A DNA stretch of 64,000 nt. It comes from Streptomyces sp. NBC_00247. GTDB taxonomy: Bacteria; Actinomycetota; Actinomycetes; Streptomycetales; Streptomycetaceae. Shown here in pieces: positions 44,070 to 51,581 of this stretch. The translations under genes and the position numbers were made by a program. Every line of letters begins with the position of its first letter. Within the stretch, counting starts at the first letter, position 1. A model generated the notes under the pieces. The model was not told where the DNA came from, ran no database searches, and saw nothing but the letters and a program-made list of their open reading frames with translations. The stretch lies in contig NZ_CP108093.1 of assembly GCF_036188265.1 (NCBI RefSeq), positions 1,550,001 to 1,614,000 on the forward strand, in the 5' to 3' direction.

Positions 44070-44549
44070 CTACCGGACGGCCAGCTCCACGGGCGTCTGG
44101 CGGTGCAGGGGGCCGGAGTACTTCCCGACCCCAGAGGCCAGCTGGTTGAGTCCGTTGTCCGGCGTGCCGACCTCGCTCGCGGCCACGGCCACCGCTCGGG
44201 CCAGCAGCTCCCGCGCGGGGGTCGGCGCGGCATCGACGAGGCCAACCGTCTGAATGCCCGGCGCGTGCTGACGGATCACCTCGTTGCGCGCGCAGGCTCC
44301 ACGGGCAAGCTCAACCAGGGCGGCCACCGCCGCATCGAACTTGCGGCCCAGGTCGGGGAGCGTCACGCCCTCGGCCCTGATGGCCTCCTCGGCTGCGGCC
44401 TTGACGGCTTGGCGGTGGGCCTCCTTCGCGGCGGCCTCCTTCGCAAGCTCGTCGGCTGCGGCCAGCTCTGCGGCCTTGGCGTTCAGCCAGTCGGTGTCTC
44501 CGTCCTCGATCGCCTGGCGGGCAAGCTGCATCAGGTCTTCTTCGGTCAC
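44070..44549 (-). CDS. Alanine-rich helical element protein
   Basis: This 159-residue protein is mostly helical: EEDLMQLARQAIEDGDTDWL, a long Ala/Glu/Lys helix (about 25-60), then ALVELARGACARNEVIRQHA and a C-terminal TPARELLARAVAVAASEVGT. I do not recognise a family. GTG 44549 is preceded by AAGGAG. It follows the GTCCGGAC-rich region, which would be its promoter or leader. Confidence 0.65.
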   Translation of the reverse strand: MTEEDLMQLARQAIEDGDTDWLNAKAAELAAADELAKEAAAKEAHRQAVKAAAEEAIRAEGVTLPDLGRKFDAAVAALVELARGACARNEVIRQHAPGIQTVGLVDAAPTPARELLARAVAVAASEVGTPDNGLNQLASGVGKYSGPLHRQTPVELAVR

Positions 44550-44599
44550 GGCGGTTACTCCTTGATGAGATATCGGATCTCGCCGCAGGTCTGTGCGAG

Positions 44600-44830
44600 A
44601 TCGGCAAGTGCGGTCCGGACCTGAGGTCCGTGAGTCCGGACCCGGAAGCCCGGAGATCTGGACCCCGGGGGCGGGGTCTGGGCTTAGGGTCTGGACCTGG
44701 GGATGGGATCTGGCCCTTGAGTCCGGACCTGGTGGCGGGTCCGCGAGATCTGGCAGACCGGGTCCGGTGGACCTGCCAGCGTGGGTCCGGCGGACCCGGC
44801 GGATCTCCAGACGGAGGTCCACCCGGAACG
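44600..44830. repeat. GTCCGGAC / CTGGACC repeat cluster
   Basis: The 230-bp gene-free tract contains the palindrome GTCCGGAC three times (44613-44620, 44634-44641, 44721-44728) plus many GGTCCG, TCTGGACC and GGACCTG variants at irregular spacing. The gap 44550-44958 has no other content. It may be a binding array (partition, secondary origin or repressor sites), or simply low-complexity DNA. Confidence 0.6.
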
Positions 44831-44958
44831 GGCGGGCTCACGCCCGTATCAGGTGTCGTTCTGGCGGTGCTCCGGGGCGGCTCTCCCTGGACCTCCCGGC
44901 GGCTGGCCGGGCCCGTGGGGCCCTGGCGGGACGAGAGGCGCTCCGTCCGCCGCCGGGG

Positions 44959-45213
44959 CTACGCGCTGGGGGCCGGGGGCCGCTCGGTACGGCCGCTGGC
45001 GCAGATCCGGACCGGCTCGCCCGCCACGGGGTCGATCTGCGGCGGCAACGCCTTCCGGACCTCGGATCTGATCCCGGCCGTCCGCCGGATCTCCCGGAGG
45101 GCGTGCGTTCCCACCGACGAACTGCCGTACAGGTCTGCCCGGATCTCGTCCACGCCAGGTCCGTCCGGCGTCGTCGGTCCCTGCGCCACCTGGCTGAAAT
45201 CGCGGTTCGGCAT
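44959..45213 (-). CDS. Small hypothetical element protein
   Basis: This 84-residue protein starts PNRDFSQVAQGPTTPDGPGV, followed by an amphipathic EIRADLYGSSSVGTHALREI helix region and a Pro-rich tail. A near-ideal AGGAGG sits 9 nt before ATG 45213, which is the main reason to call it; codon bias fits. No family is recognised. Confidence 0.6.
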   Translation of the reverse strand: MPNRDFSQVAQGPTTPDGPGVDEIRADLYGSSSVGTHALREIRRTAGIRSEVRKALPPQIDPVAGEPVRICASGRTERPPAPSA

Positions 45214-45340
45214 TCTGTTTTCCTCCTGCTATTCGATGATCGGGTTGTCGAATGGAACGCGGTGCGGAGCGAGAGCCGGGCGTGCGTAAGGTCCTCGTTC
45301 AGACCTTGAACCGCTCCCACCTGCATGAGTGTCAAACCGG

Positions 45341-45679
45341 TCAGCCGGGCCCCTCGGTCAGCTCCTCGCCGACCGGGCCCCGCATGATCAGCGCCTGACC
45401 GGTGGCAATGCCGTTCATCTGCTTTTGCGTGGTGGCCCGCCCCGCGAGTCGGAGCAGCTCCCGCAACGCAGTGATCCGCAGGGTGTTAATCGGCGTCGCC
45501 CTGATCACGTCGGTGGTGCGGTGGCTCGGTTCGACCATCAGGCCGTCCCGGTTCTTGACCAGCGGTCGGACGCCCTCGTCGTCCACTTCGAAGAACCGCA
45601 CCCGCTGCACCTTGATTCCGAATTCCGGGTCGCTCTCGATGGCCACCCACCCCGCGTCCGCTTTCACGAGCCCACTCAT
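45341..45679 (-). CDS. Hypothetical element protein coupled to the XRE regulator
   Basis: This 112-residue protein has a beta-rich N-terminal half (AGWVAIESDPEFGIKVQRVRF, split by turns) and a helical C-terminus (TLRITALRELLRLAGRATTQ). Its ATG overlaps the stop codon of the XRE gene (ATGA), and GGAGG lies upstream, so the two are co-translated. Its role is unknown; a partner or inhibitor of the regulator is plausible. Confidence 0.7.
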   Translation of the reverse strand: MSGLVKADAGWVAIESDPEFGIKVQRVRFFEVDDEGVRPLVKNRDGLMVEPSHRTTDVIRATPINTLRITALRELLRLAGRATTQKQMNGIATGQALIMRGPVGEELTEGPG

Positions 45680-45867
45680 TCCGTCACCTCCTCCAATTCG
45701 CATCCGAGCACTTGAAGGAGTCGGACCATGTTCACGCCGTTCGGCGCGGATCGGCCGCCTTCCCATCTCGAAAGATAGAAGGCGCTAACCCCCATCCGAG
45801 CGGCCAGCTTGCGTTGCGAGATGTTGCGATTTTCCCTTACAGCCCGCAACTTTTGACCCGAGAACAT
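45676..45867 (-). CDS. XRE-family regulator (element repressor candidate)
   Basis: This 63-residue protein is essentially one Cro/C1-type helix-turn-helix: KLRAVRENRNISQRKLAARM, then GVSAFYLSRWEGGRSAPNG and VNMVRLLQVLGCEL. GGAGG is placed well before ATG 45867. Inverted repeats of GGTATT/AATACC type lie directly upstream, consistent with autoregulation. By analogy with satellites and ICEs it may hold the element quiescent. Confidence 0.85.
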   Translation of the reverse strand: MFSGQKLRAVRENRNISQRKLAARMGVSAFYLSRWEGGRSAPNGVNMVRLLQVLGCELEEVTE

Positions 45868-45910
45868 CCGGGCCTCCTCTCTCCCTGCCGTACCCCAATT
45901 CCAGCAGGCA

Positions 45911-45982
45911 GGTATTTCCCTCTGGAATACCCATTGGGCCTTGCCTCTCGCGCAAATAGACACAGGTATCCCATGGGGTATT
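45911..45982. promoter_or_regulatory. Two operator-like inverted repeats upstream of the XRE gene
   Basis: Site 1: GGTATT-N9-AATACC (45911-45931). Site 2: GGTATCCCATGGGGTATT (45965-45982), a near-palindrome around CCCATGGG. Both contain GGTAT half-sites, with a further AATACCC between them, in the region that must hold the promoter of the XRE/112-aa operon. Confidence 0.5.
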
Positions 45983-46038
45983 TTCTGGGCATGGCGCGGG
46001 TTGACGCCGGGACTAGGACGTCCCAGCGGGTGCACCAA

Positions 46039-46073
46039 AGAGCCCCAGACCGTAGTAACCGGTCTGGGGCTCT
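46039..46073. terminator. Terminator between XRE operon and iteron region
   Basis: AGAGCCCCAGACC (46039-46051) and GGTCTGGGGCTCT (46061-46073) are a perfect 13-bp stem with a 9-nt loop, followed by TTTGG on the minus strand. It would stop transcription coming out of rep. The stretch 46074-46341 contains no other feature I can support. Confidence 0.75.
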
Positions 46074-46341
46074 GGCGTGTTCAGGGTTAACCCGCCGCCG
46101 GCCTTACTTCCCGTGATTGCTTGAAACGCGTCGTTACTAGGCTCGGCCTCCGGGGCCACTCGCCGCCGCGCCCTGGTGTCGTCCCGGCCCCCGGCCGTAC
46201 CTCCCGTGGCCTCTGGGCCCGCCCCGGGGCCTCGTGCCGCCCGGCCGCTCTCGTGGTCTCCGGAGTACTGTCCTGGGCCTCAGCTCTCATGACCCGCCAT
46301 CGGCATTCCGTTTTGCTGTTCTGACAACTTGTCCGGGACGG

Positions 46342-46624
46342 CGTAGCGGTGTAGCGGTCCTCCGGCGCGCACACCCCCCTCTCCCAGGAAAAACCACGAG
46401 GAGTTATCGCTACACCCACACCCCCAAAAAACTGTTCTCTAGGACCGCTACACCGCTACAAACCCCTCTCACCGGCCAGAGAGCCGTAGCGGTACCTCCC
46501 GCTACAGCACCGCTACGAGACCGCTACAAGCAATTTGCATCTCGGGCTAATTAACGCGCCGTCACTGTTTTGGCTGTGTAGCGGTGCTGTAGCGGTGGCT
46601 GTAGCGGTGCTGGCCGCTACAGCC
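46342..46624. repeat. Iteron array TGTAGCGGT (candidate replication origin)
   Basis: About 13 copies of the 9-mer TGTAGCGGT or its complement ACCGCTACA occur in 283 bp, in both orientations (for example two direct at 46342-46358, an inverted pair at 46443-46460, a cluster at 46486-46529, and three direct plus one inverted at 46576-46622). A local AT-rich patch (GCAATTTGCAT, GGGCTAATTAACG) lies at 46529-46557. The array ends 5 bp from the rep stop codon, the position of the origin relative to rep in several satellite and plasmid families. Confidence 0.85.
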
Positions 46625-46628
46625 GAGG

Positions 46629-49181
46629 CTATTCCGTGTCACCCGTCGCAATCCGGTGGATTTCCTCGGTGTACCGCTCGGGGATCTCGCGGTATTTGAG
46701 AACAGCGCCCTTCCCATAAAGCCCCGTGCGCTTGCTCTCGCCCGGTCCTGCACCAATCGCCCGAAGCTCGTTGCTGATACCGGTCTGGCTCATCAGCGCC
46801 TTCATCCGGTCGCCCTTGCCATCCGGGAGGGTGGCGAATGCGTCGGCCAGCTTTGCCGCGTTGACCCAGAACGACCCGTCCTCGCCGTCCCGGTAGACCG
46901 CTACCGGAATGCATTTGCCGTCGACTCCGGCGCTCACCGGAAACCCGAGGCTCCGCCACACAGTGGGGATGGCCTCCAGGGTCACAGTGGACGCGTTGCC
47001 CCGGCTGCCCTGCTTGCCGATCCACTGATCCACCCGGGCGGGGTGGCGTTCGTCATCCAGCACCCGGGCCAGCACCCGAGCGCCGTTGCGGAGGAGTGCG
47101 TACTTCTGCTCCTCACGCGATCCGCCCCGGATCGGCTCCACCGCGTCAATGTGCGTGAGGACCTCGGCCGTCAGTGATCCGGCAACGCGGGTGAAGTCCT
47201 CGCCCCACCTCACGCCCCACAGCTCGTTGATGTCCTCGATCTGCTGGCGGCTCGGGTCCTTGAGGCTCATCCGGTCGGTCACCTTGGGCAGCCCGATCCG
47301 GATGAACCGGTCTCGGTTGGCCTGCTGGGTGTTCCAGGTGTCCGGCATGCCTTCCGACGTGATGACCGTGGCCGCGACGTAATCGCGTCCGCCGTCCTCG
47401 CTGCCTTCTCCGGCGCGCTTTTTCTGCTTGCCACCACCCGTGGATGCCTGCCGGATGATGGTCTGGAACTCCTCGGAAATCTCCTTGTCGTCCAGCCACA
47501 CCACGCCGTTGAGGTTGGCCGCCAGCGCGTCTTCGAGAGCTGCCCGGGTCCAGTTGCCGCCCTTGCGGGTGTAGCCGATGAGCTGGAGCACCATCCGCAT
47601 CAACGTGCTCTTACCTGAGCCGCTATGTGCGTCGATTTGGAGACCCGGCTTCACGTGCTCGGTGTACTGACCCCGCAGAATCACCATCATCAGCCACGCC
47701 CCGATGAGCGAGGTTGCCTCTTCGTCGTGCCAGGTCAATACCTCGCGCAGGATCTCGACGGCCTCAGCCGGGGTCGCCTCGAATCCGTACCGCACCTTGG
47801 CGTCACGCACCGCGTCACGATGCGGCCGGACGCCGTTGAACCGGGCTTCCTCGGCCGCTCCAGCGAGAATCACGCCTGTGTTGGTGACGTACTGCTTGTG
47901 CTGCTTGCTCCATCCAAGGTGGTCCACGATCAGCGACTCGGGTGCGGCCTGGCTCATGAGGTACTTGGCCAGCCGGACCCGCTGCGGGTAGCTCATGTAC
48001 TTGTCGAAGGGCGCGGCCAGGACGAGCGCGCCGCGAGCGGCGAGCCATCCGGTAAGCCGGGCCTCCTGCGAGATGATGGTGGGATCAAACTCGATGTCCC
48101 GGATCGTCCGGCCGTCGACAGTCATATCGAGGTCGTAGGTCCGAGTCCCGTCGGCGCGGGTGGCGATGCCCGTCACCTTGATATCGAAGTTCGACCACTC
48201 GGCCGGAACGAGCTTCTTCTCGTCGCCCTGGCCGACCTCCACCAGAGTGAACAGGCGCTCGCCGTCGCCGACGAGCCAGCCGTTCGCCTGCTCGTGCCGG
48301 TCGCCCTGCTGCTGCTCGGCCGCCCAGATCGATTCGGCAGTCCTGTTGAAGTCGCCCTCCTCGATCGGGTCGGTGCTGGCCCAGTTGAGGTTTCGCAAGA
48401 TGGCGATGTACCGCTCGTAGTTCCGGCGCTCGGTCCGCGCGAAGTAACCGCCCACCCGAGAGAGCCAGTTGTTACCGCGTCCGGGGTCGTCGGGTGCTTT
48501 CAACAGGTCGTCGGTCACGACCGATCCGCTGCTCCGGCCATCGCCCGTCCTGACGCGCTTCGGCTGGTTTTCCTTGCGCAGGCACTCGGGCGCGTCCTGG
48601 AGTTCACCGGCCAGCCAGGCGTACCGGACGCCCGTCTTGTGGATGCTCGGCGGCATGACCACGCCCCCGCCGTCCGCCCGGAAGTCGTACGCCCCGGTCC
48701 CGTTCCGGCTGCTGTCGCCGTCGCTGCCGTCGCAGGAGTGGCCAGACCATGCCCGGTCGTCGTCCTCACGAATGCGGAAGTGAAGGTGGTGCCCGGTGAA
48801 GTTGCCCTTGGCGCGGCCGGACGTGACCTTGAGCGCTCGGTTGTAGACGGCCTCGCCAAGCTTCTCGCGCCAATACCGCTCGGCCTCGGGGCTGTCGATG
48901 TCCAGGACGACCCGCTTGCTCACCTGGCCGGTCGCCAGCCAGAGGCCGTACGTACCGGTTTCGTAGGTGTCGGCGAGGTCAGGGAAGGTGGCCCGTCCGG
49001 CCTGCACCCAGTCCTGTTGCCACTTGATGCCGAAGTCGGTGCCGGGGTTCTTCCCGCCCTTCTTGAGGGGGAAGATCGTCAGGCCCTGGTCGGCGTATTT
49101 GGCCCAGTGCTGGCGGATGCTGTCGGCGGCCTCGTCGGACACCACTTGCTGAGCGGGGAAACTGGATGCTGTAATCATCAT
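46629..49181 (-). CDS. rep: Replication protein: primase-polymerase plus P-loop helicase (Rep)
   Basis: This 850-residue protein has an N-terminal AEP-type prim-pol domain (about 20-200): motif I VVLDIDSPEAER with Asp94/Asp96, motif II HHLHFRIRED, and a GGGVVMPPSIHKTG strand. The C-terminal part has a P-loop ATPase with Walker A DAHSGSGKSTLM (about 518-528) and Walker B GVVWLDDKEI, followed by an SVITSEG-like sensor segment (ATVITSEGMPD). This is the fused primase/helicase used by actinobacterial integrative elements (RepPP-like) and phage satellites. AAAGGAA precedes ATG 49181. It probably binds the adjacent iterons. Confidence 0.88.
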   Translation of the reverse strand: MMITASSFPAQQVVSDEAADSIRQHWAKYADQGLTIFPLKKGGKNPGTDFGIKWQQDWVQAGRATFPDLADTYETGTYGLWLATGQVSKRVVLDIDSPEAERYWREKLGEAVYNRALKVTSGRAKGNFTGHHLHFRIREDDDRAWSGHSCDGSDGDSSRNGTGAYDFRADGGGVVMPPSIHKTGVRYAWLAGELQDAPECLRKENQPKRVRTGDGRSSGSVVTDDLLKAPDDPGRGNNWLSRVGGYFARTERRNYERYIAILRNLNWASTDPIEEGDFNRTAESIWAAEQQQGDRHEQANGWLVGDGERLFTLVEVGQGDEKKLVPAEWSNFDIKVTGIATRADGTRTYDLDMTVDGRTIRDIEFDPTIISQEARLTGWLAARGALVLAAPFDKYMSYPQRVRLAKYLMSQAAPESLIVDHLGWSKQHKQYVTNTGVILAGAAEEARFNGVRPHRDAVRDAKVRYGFEATPAEAVEILREVLTWHDEEATSLIGAWLMMVILRGQYTEHVKPGLQIDAHSGSGKSTLMRMVLQLIGYTRKGGNWTRAALEDALAANLNGVVWLDDKEISEEFQTIIRQASTGGGKQKKRAGEGSEDGGRDYVAATVITSEGMPDTWNTQQANRDRFIRIGLPKVTDRMSLKDPSRQQIEDINELWGVRWGEDFTRVAGSLTAEVLTHIDAVEPIRGGSREEQKYALLRNGARVLARVLDDERHPARVDQWIGKQGSRGNASTVTLEAIPTVWRSLGFPVSAGVDGKCIPVAVYRDGEDGSFWVNAAKLADAFATLPDGKGDRMKALMSQTGISNELRAIGAGPGESKRTGLYGKGAVLKYREIPERYTEEIHRIATGDTE

Positions 49182-49249
49182 GACGACAGTTCCTTTCGTG
49201 GCCCCGCCGGTTGGCAGACCGAGCGGGGCCGAACTGTGTTTGGGGTGGG

Positions 49250-49318
49250 TTACTTCGACTCGGTCGGCCGGGGGCCGAACAGGAGTCGTATGAGCCGACG
49301 ACGCTCGGCGTCCGTCAT
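49250..49318 (-). CDS. 22-residue ORF between XRE and rep
   Basis: The ORF encodes MTDAERRRLIRLLFGPRPTE and two further residues, starting 20 nt after the XRE stop codon with GAGG upstream and ending 68 bp before rep. Its size makes it weak. It may be a leader peptide or a small conserved peptide of such elements. Confidence 0.35.
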   Translation of the reverse strand: MTDAERRRLIRLLFGPRPTESK

Positions 49319-49338
49319 GGGGCGTGCCTCGTCGGCTA

Positions 49339-49551
49339 TCACGCGGCAGCCTTGACGAGGTCATCCAGGCGGACGTCGAGGGCAGCGGCGATGGTGGCCA
49401 GCGTGCCGACCGAGGGCGCGCACCGACCGGTCTCGTACTGGCTGACCGTGGTGAAGTCACGGCCGATCTCGGCCGCCAACTTCCGCTGAGTCACCCCGCG
49501 ATCACGCCGAATCCGGCGCAACGCGTCTGGGCTGAATGTGCGTGCAGGCAT
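49339..49551 (-). CDS. Second XRE-family regulator
   Basis: This 70-residue Cro/C1-type protein contains ALRRIRRDRGVTQRKLAAEI, then GRDFTTVSQYETGRCAPSVG and TLATIAAALDVRLDDLVKAA. ATG 49551 follows AGGA. It is the first gene of the leftward rep operon, so it probably controls rep expression; a GTCAC-GAGAG-GTGAC operator candidate lies about 190 bp upstream. Confidence 0.85.
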   Translation of the reverse strand: MPARTFSPDALRRIRRDRGVTQRKLAAEIGRDFTTVSQYETGRCAPSVGTLATIAAALDVRLDDLVKAAA

Positions 49552-49737
49552 GACGGTCCTGTCATAGGTGTGAAGTGGGAGAGCCGCCCAAAGCGGGAAC
49601 CTCGGCACGCGCCGCCGAAGCGGGGGCCTGACCGGGGGCTGAGCCGCCCGGCTGATCCCAGAAAAACACGGGGGTCGAGCCGCGCACAATTTGCTTACTG
49701 CGCAAGCACGCAGGGAGTTCCCGACCCTTCCGCGGCT

Positions 49738-49754
49738 GTCACGAGAGGTGACGA
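49738..49754. promoter_or_regulatory. Operator-like repeat upstream of XRE-rep operon
   Basis: GTCAC-GAGAG-GTGAC is a perfect 5-bp inverted repeat within a longer motif that recurs inverted at 43313-43329. Just upstream is an AT-richer stretch (CACAATTTGCTTACTGCG, 49686-49703) that may hold a promoter. The 438-bp divergent gap 49552-49989 otherwise holds only the repeat at 49858-49948. Confidence 0.5.
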
Positions 49755-49857
49755 TTTTCAACACGGGTGGTGACGGCCGGCCGCGACTGCGGGGTTCAAC
49801 ACGACAGGGGGCGGCGCTGCGGCCCAGCGCGCTGCGGCGGCATACCCAGCGGCGGGC

Positions 49858-49948
49858 TTCCGTGGGGTCTCCGGCGGCCTCTGGTACTCACCCGGGGCGT
49901 GCGGCCGTACCCGCCAGCACGAAGTCCGGGGAGGGCCCCCGTGGACTT
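49858..49948 (+). repeat. Intergenic repeat C, copy 1
   Basis: A roughly 90-bp block (GGCCTCTGGTACTCACCCGG ... GTACCCGCCAGCACGA ... GGGCCCCCGTGGACTT) is about 80% identical to 50968-51063. It precedes the 103-aa membrane protein gene here, and the A2 leader and its 65-aa gene in the second copy, so it may carry a promoter or terminator function. Confidence 0.75.
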
Positions 49949-49989
49949 CACGAGCTTTAATGTGCCAACGCTATCCAGAGGGGGACTCT

Positions 49990-50301
49990 ATGCGGCAGAC
50001 GACGATGCAACGGTGGGCGGCCCGGCACCCCAAGCGAGCCTTGGCCCTGTGGTCCTCGATGTTCGTGAACCTGTTCGTCGGAGGCATCTTGTTCACGATT
50101 GCCGGTGACGCCCTCAGCTGTCCCCTGGACGGTGGAACAGCCATGCACTGTGACGACCCTTCCAAGGCGGGCGACCCGGTTCTGTCCGTGCTTGCACGGA
50201 TTGGGCTCATCATGATCCTCCTCGGCGTTACCTCGGTCATCGGCGCTATCGCCTGGTACGTCGTCCTGTTGAAGCGCGAAGTTGACACAGGAAGGCGCTG
50301 A
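49990..50301 (+). CDS. Two-TM membrane protein of the cargo zone
   Basis: This 103-residue protein has a basic N-terminus (RQTTMQRWAARHPKR), TM1 (ALWSSMFVNLFVGGILFTIA), an exported loop with two cysteines 14 residues apart (CPLDGGTAMHC region) and TM2 (IGLIMILLGVTSVIGAIAWYV), then a basic tail. AGGGGGA precedes the ATG. It is the first gene of the rightward cargo zone. No family is recognised. Confidence 0.75.
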   Translation: MRQTTMQRWAARHPKRALALWSSMFVNLFVGGILFTIAGDALSCPLDGGTAMHCDDPSKAGDPVLSVLARIGLIMILLGVTSVIGAIAWYVVLLKREVDTGRR

Positions 50302-50338
50302 GCGTTGACGGTGCTGTGACCACCCGGTCACTCAACGC
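50302..50338 (+). terminator. Hairpin directly after the 103-aa gene
   Basis: GCGTTGA (50302-50308) pairs with TCAACGC (50332-50338), with an inner GTGAC/GTCAC stem. It starts at the stop codon. The 250 bp that follow, to the A1 leader, contain no gene that I can support. Confidence 0.5.
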
Positions 50339-50589
50339 CCTCTGTTTCAGGTAACGTTGTTCGTGCTGCGAGCGGGGTGTCCGACGCCCCCGTAGGTTGA
50401 GTAGCTGGCCGTCTTCAGTTGATGGATCCAGTTCGGACCGCATCGCAGACATGGATGGGCCACAGAGGGTCCAGCGATCTCGAGCAAGCTTCCTCGTGAC
50501 GTACAACCAAAGCTAGGCGTTCAGCAGGGCGCACAGTCAGAGGGTGAAGTAATCCAAGTCAGCCTTGGAAAGGCACCGAGAGCCTGAAC

Positions 50590-50665
50590 GTCGGCACGGC
50601 CTCAGCAGGACCACACGTCTTTACACGTGGTGGTCGGCTGAGGGCTGCGTGCCACGGACTCCGAT
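50590..50665 (+). ncRNA. Type-A structured leader, copy 1
   Basis: An outer stem GTCGG/CCGAT (50590-50594 with 50661-50665) encloses CACG/CGTG and a long hairpin: GCCTCAGC (50599-50606) with GCTGAGG (50637-50643), then GACCAC-ACGT with ACGT-G-GTGGTC. The same fold, with a different apical sequence and compensated or wobble pairs, recurs at 51252-51325. It ends 26 bp before the 65-aa membrane protein gene. Confidence 0.6.
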
Positions 50666-50691
50666 CACCACCCGAAACGGGAAGGTCGGAA

Positions 50692-50889
50692 GTGAAAATC
50701 ACTCTCGGTGTCAAGGTGCTGATCATTGCCATGTGCGCCTTGGTCTCGATCATCGTGGCCATGGTGGCCGCGTGGATCAATCGCGCCTCAGGCGCGACGC
50801 TCGGTGACGCGGTGCTCTCCGGCGGCGGGGCGTTCGCTGGATGCATGATTCTCTGCTTGGCCGTGCTGTCCACGATTAGCGTGCTCTGA
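50692..50889 (+). CDS. Type-A small membrane protein, copy 1
   Basis: This 65-residue protein has two TM helices (VKVLIIAMCALVSIIVAMVA and GGGAFAGCMILCLAVLSTIS) with a short Asn/Arg/Ser loop, ending STISVL. It is collinear over its full length with the 65-residue product at 51348-51545, sharing SVK/GVK-L, M/GMVAA, GGG-F-G, LCL and SISVL. GTG 50692 follows GGAAGGTCGGAA. Its function is unknown; size and topology fit a membrane-active peptide or exclusion protein. Confidence 0.75.
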   Translation: MKITLGVKVLIIAMCALVSIIVAMVAAWINRASGATLGDAVLSGGGAFAGCMILCLAVLSTISVL

Positions 50890-50898
50890 GAACGCATC

Positions 50899-50945
50899 GG
50901 AGCCCCGGAGGCCACGGCCGGCCGTCCGGGGCTCCGGCCAGCGGA
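50899..50945 (+). terminator. Terminator of type-A module 1
   Basis: GGAGCCCCGGA (50899-50909) and TCCGGGGCTCC (50935-50945) form a perfect 11-bp stem, 10 bp after the stop codon. Confidence 0.75.
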
Positions 50946-50967
50946 CACTGCGCGCCCTGTCCCGGCC

Positions 50968-51063
50968 TCCCGTGGGGGCTCCGGTGGCCTCTGGTGCTCA
51001 CCCGGGGCTCGCGGAACCGTACCCGCCAGCACGAGGCGCGGGGCGCGCCCGCGCGGGCTCTCA
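50968..51063 (+). repeat. Intergenic repeat C, copy 2
   Basis: This is the counterpart of 49858-49948: GGCCTCTGGTGCTCACCCGG, then GTACCCGCCAGCACGA, with the terminal segment diverged to GGCGCGCCCGCGCGGG. It lies between the two type-A modules. A TTGGTAAAGTTGAGCC stretch just after it (51092-51107) may be promoter DNA for the second module. Confidence 0.75.
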
Positions 51064-51251
51064 CTCGGGCGCCACGTCAAGACGCCGCGCCTTTGGTAAA
51101 GTTGAGCCTTAAGAACTCCGCAGGGCGGCCACCGGCACCGACGGCTAGGGGCATAGCAGGGGTAGAGCCCCAGCTTTAGCGCAGCCTGCGACAGGCTTGA
51201 CGGGAGAAGTGGGGCACCTAAACGGGGTGCCAGCGGGAGATGAGCCCCAGC

Positions 51252-51325
51252 GTCGGTGGGCCTCAGCAAGATCAACACGTGTTCAGCGTGGTGGTCGGCT
51301 GAGGCTTGACGTGCCACGGTCCGAT
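51252..51325 (+). ncRNA. Type-A structured leader, copy 2
   Basis: This is the same architecture as 50590-50665: outer GTCGG/CCGAT (51252-51256 with 51321-51325), GCCTCAGC (51260-51267) with GCTGAGGC (51298-51305), and apical GATCAACACG with CGTGGTGGTC. The arms are conserved while the apical loop and some base pairs differ, as expected for a selected RNA structure. An additional GGCACC/GGGTGCC hairpin lies upstream at about 51217-51232. Confidence 0.6.
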
Positions 51326-51347
51326 CACCGGAAAGGTTTTCGGACCC

Positions 51348-51545
51348 TTGAATCTCTCCCTGAGCGTCAAGCTGCTCGTCTTCGCGGTCTGCTTTCTGTT
51401 CTCAGTCATCGTCGGCATGGTGGCGGCTCTAATCAGCCACCGGCCGAACACCCCAAAGGGACCCGCAATCCTGTACGGCGGGGGCGTCTTCGGGGGCGCG
51501 CTGACGCTGTGCCTAGTGGCACTCACTTCGATCAGCGTGCTCTGA
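51348..51545 (+). CDS. Type-A small membrane protein, copy 2
   Basis: This 65-residue protein has two TM helices (VKLLVFAVCFLFSVIVGMVA and GGGVFGGALTLCLVALTSIS). The TTG at 51348 is chosen because it gives exactly the length and register of copy 1 and has GGAAAGG upstream; an upstream ATG-less extension to 51306 exists but would run through the conserved leader. It is about 45% identical to copy 1 by eye. Confidence 0.7.
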   Translation: MNLSLSVKLLVFAVCFLFSVIVGMVAALISHRPNTPKGPAILYGGGVFGGALTLCLVALTSISVL

Positions 51546-51552
51546 GGGCTCG

Positions 51553-51580
51553 GAGGTCCCGGGGCCTCCCCCGGGACCTC
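51553..51580. terminator. Bidirectional terminator
   Basis: GAGGTCCCGGGG and CCCCGGGACCTC form a perfect 12-bp stem with a 4-nt loop between the type-A copy 2 gene and the convergent GntR gene. Confidence 0.8.
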
Positions 51581-51581
51581 G

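Noticed and set aside
44600..44830. CRISPR array
   Set aside because: Repeats are short, palindromic and irregularly spaced, with no constant-length spacers and no cas genes.
49250..49318. Treating the 22-codon ORF as a confident gene
   Set aside because: Only its position and a weak ribosome-binding site support it; it is listed at low confidence.
50590..50665. Type-A leader as a known riboswitch (cobalamin, c-di-AMP ydaO, TPP)
   Set aside because: None of the conserved core sequences of those classes is present; only the fold is apparent.
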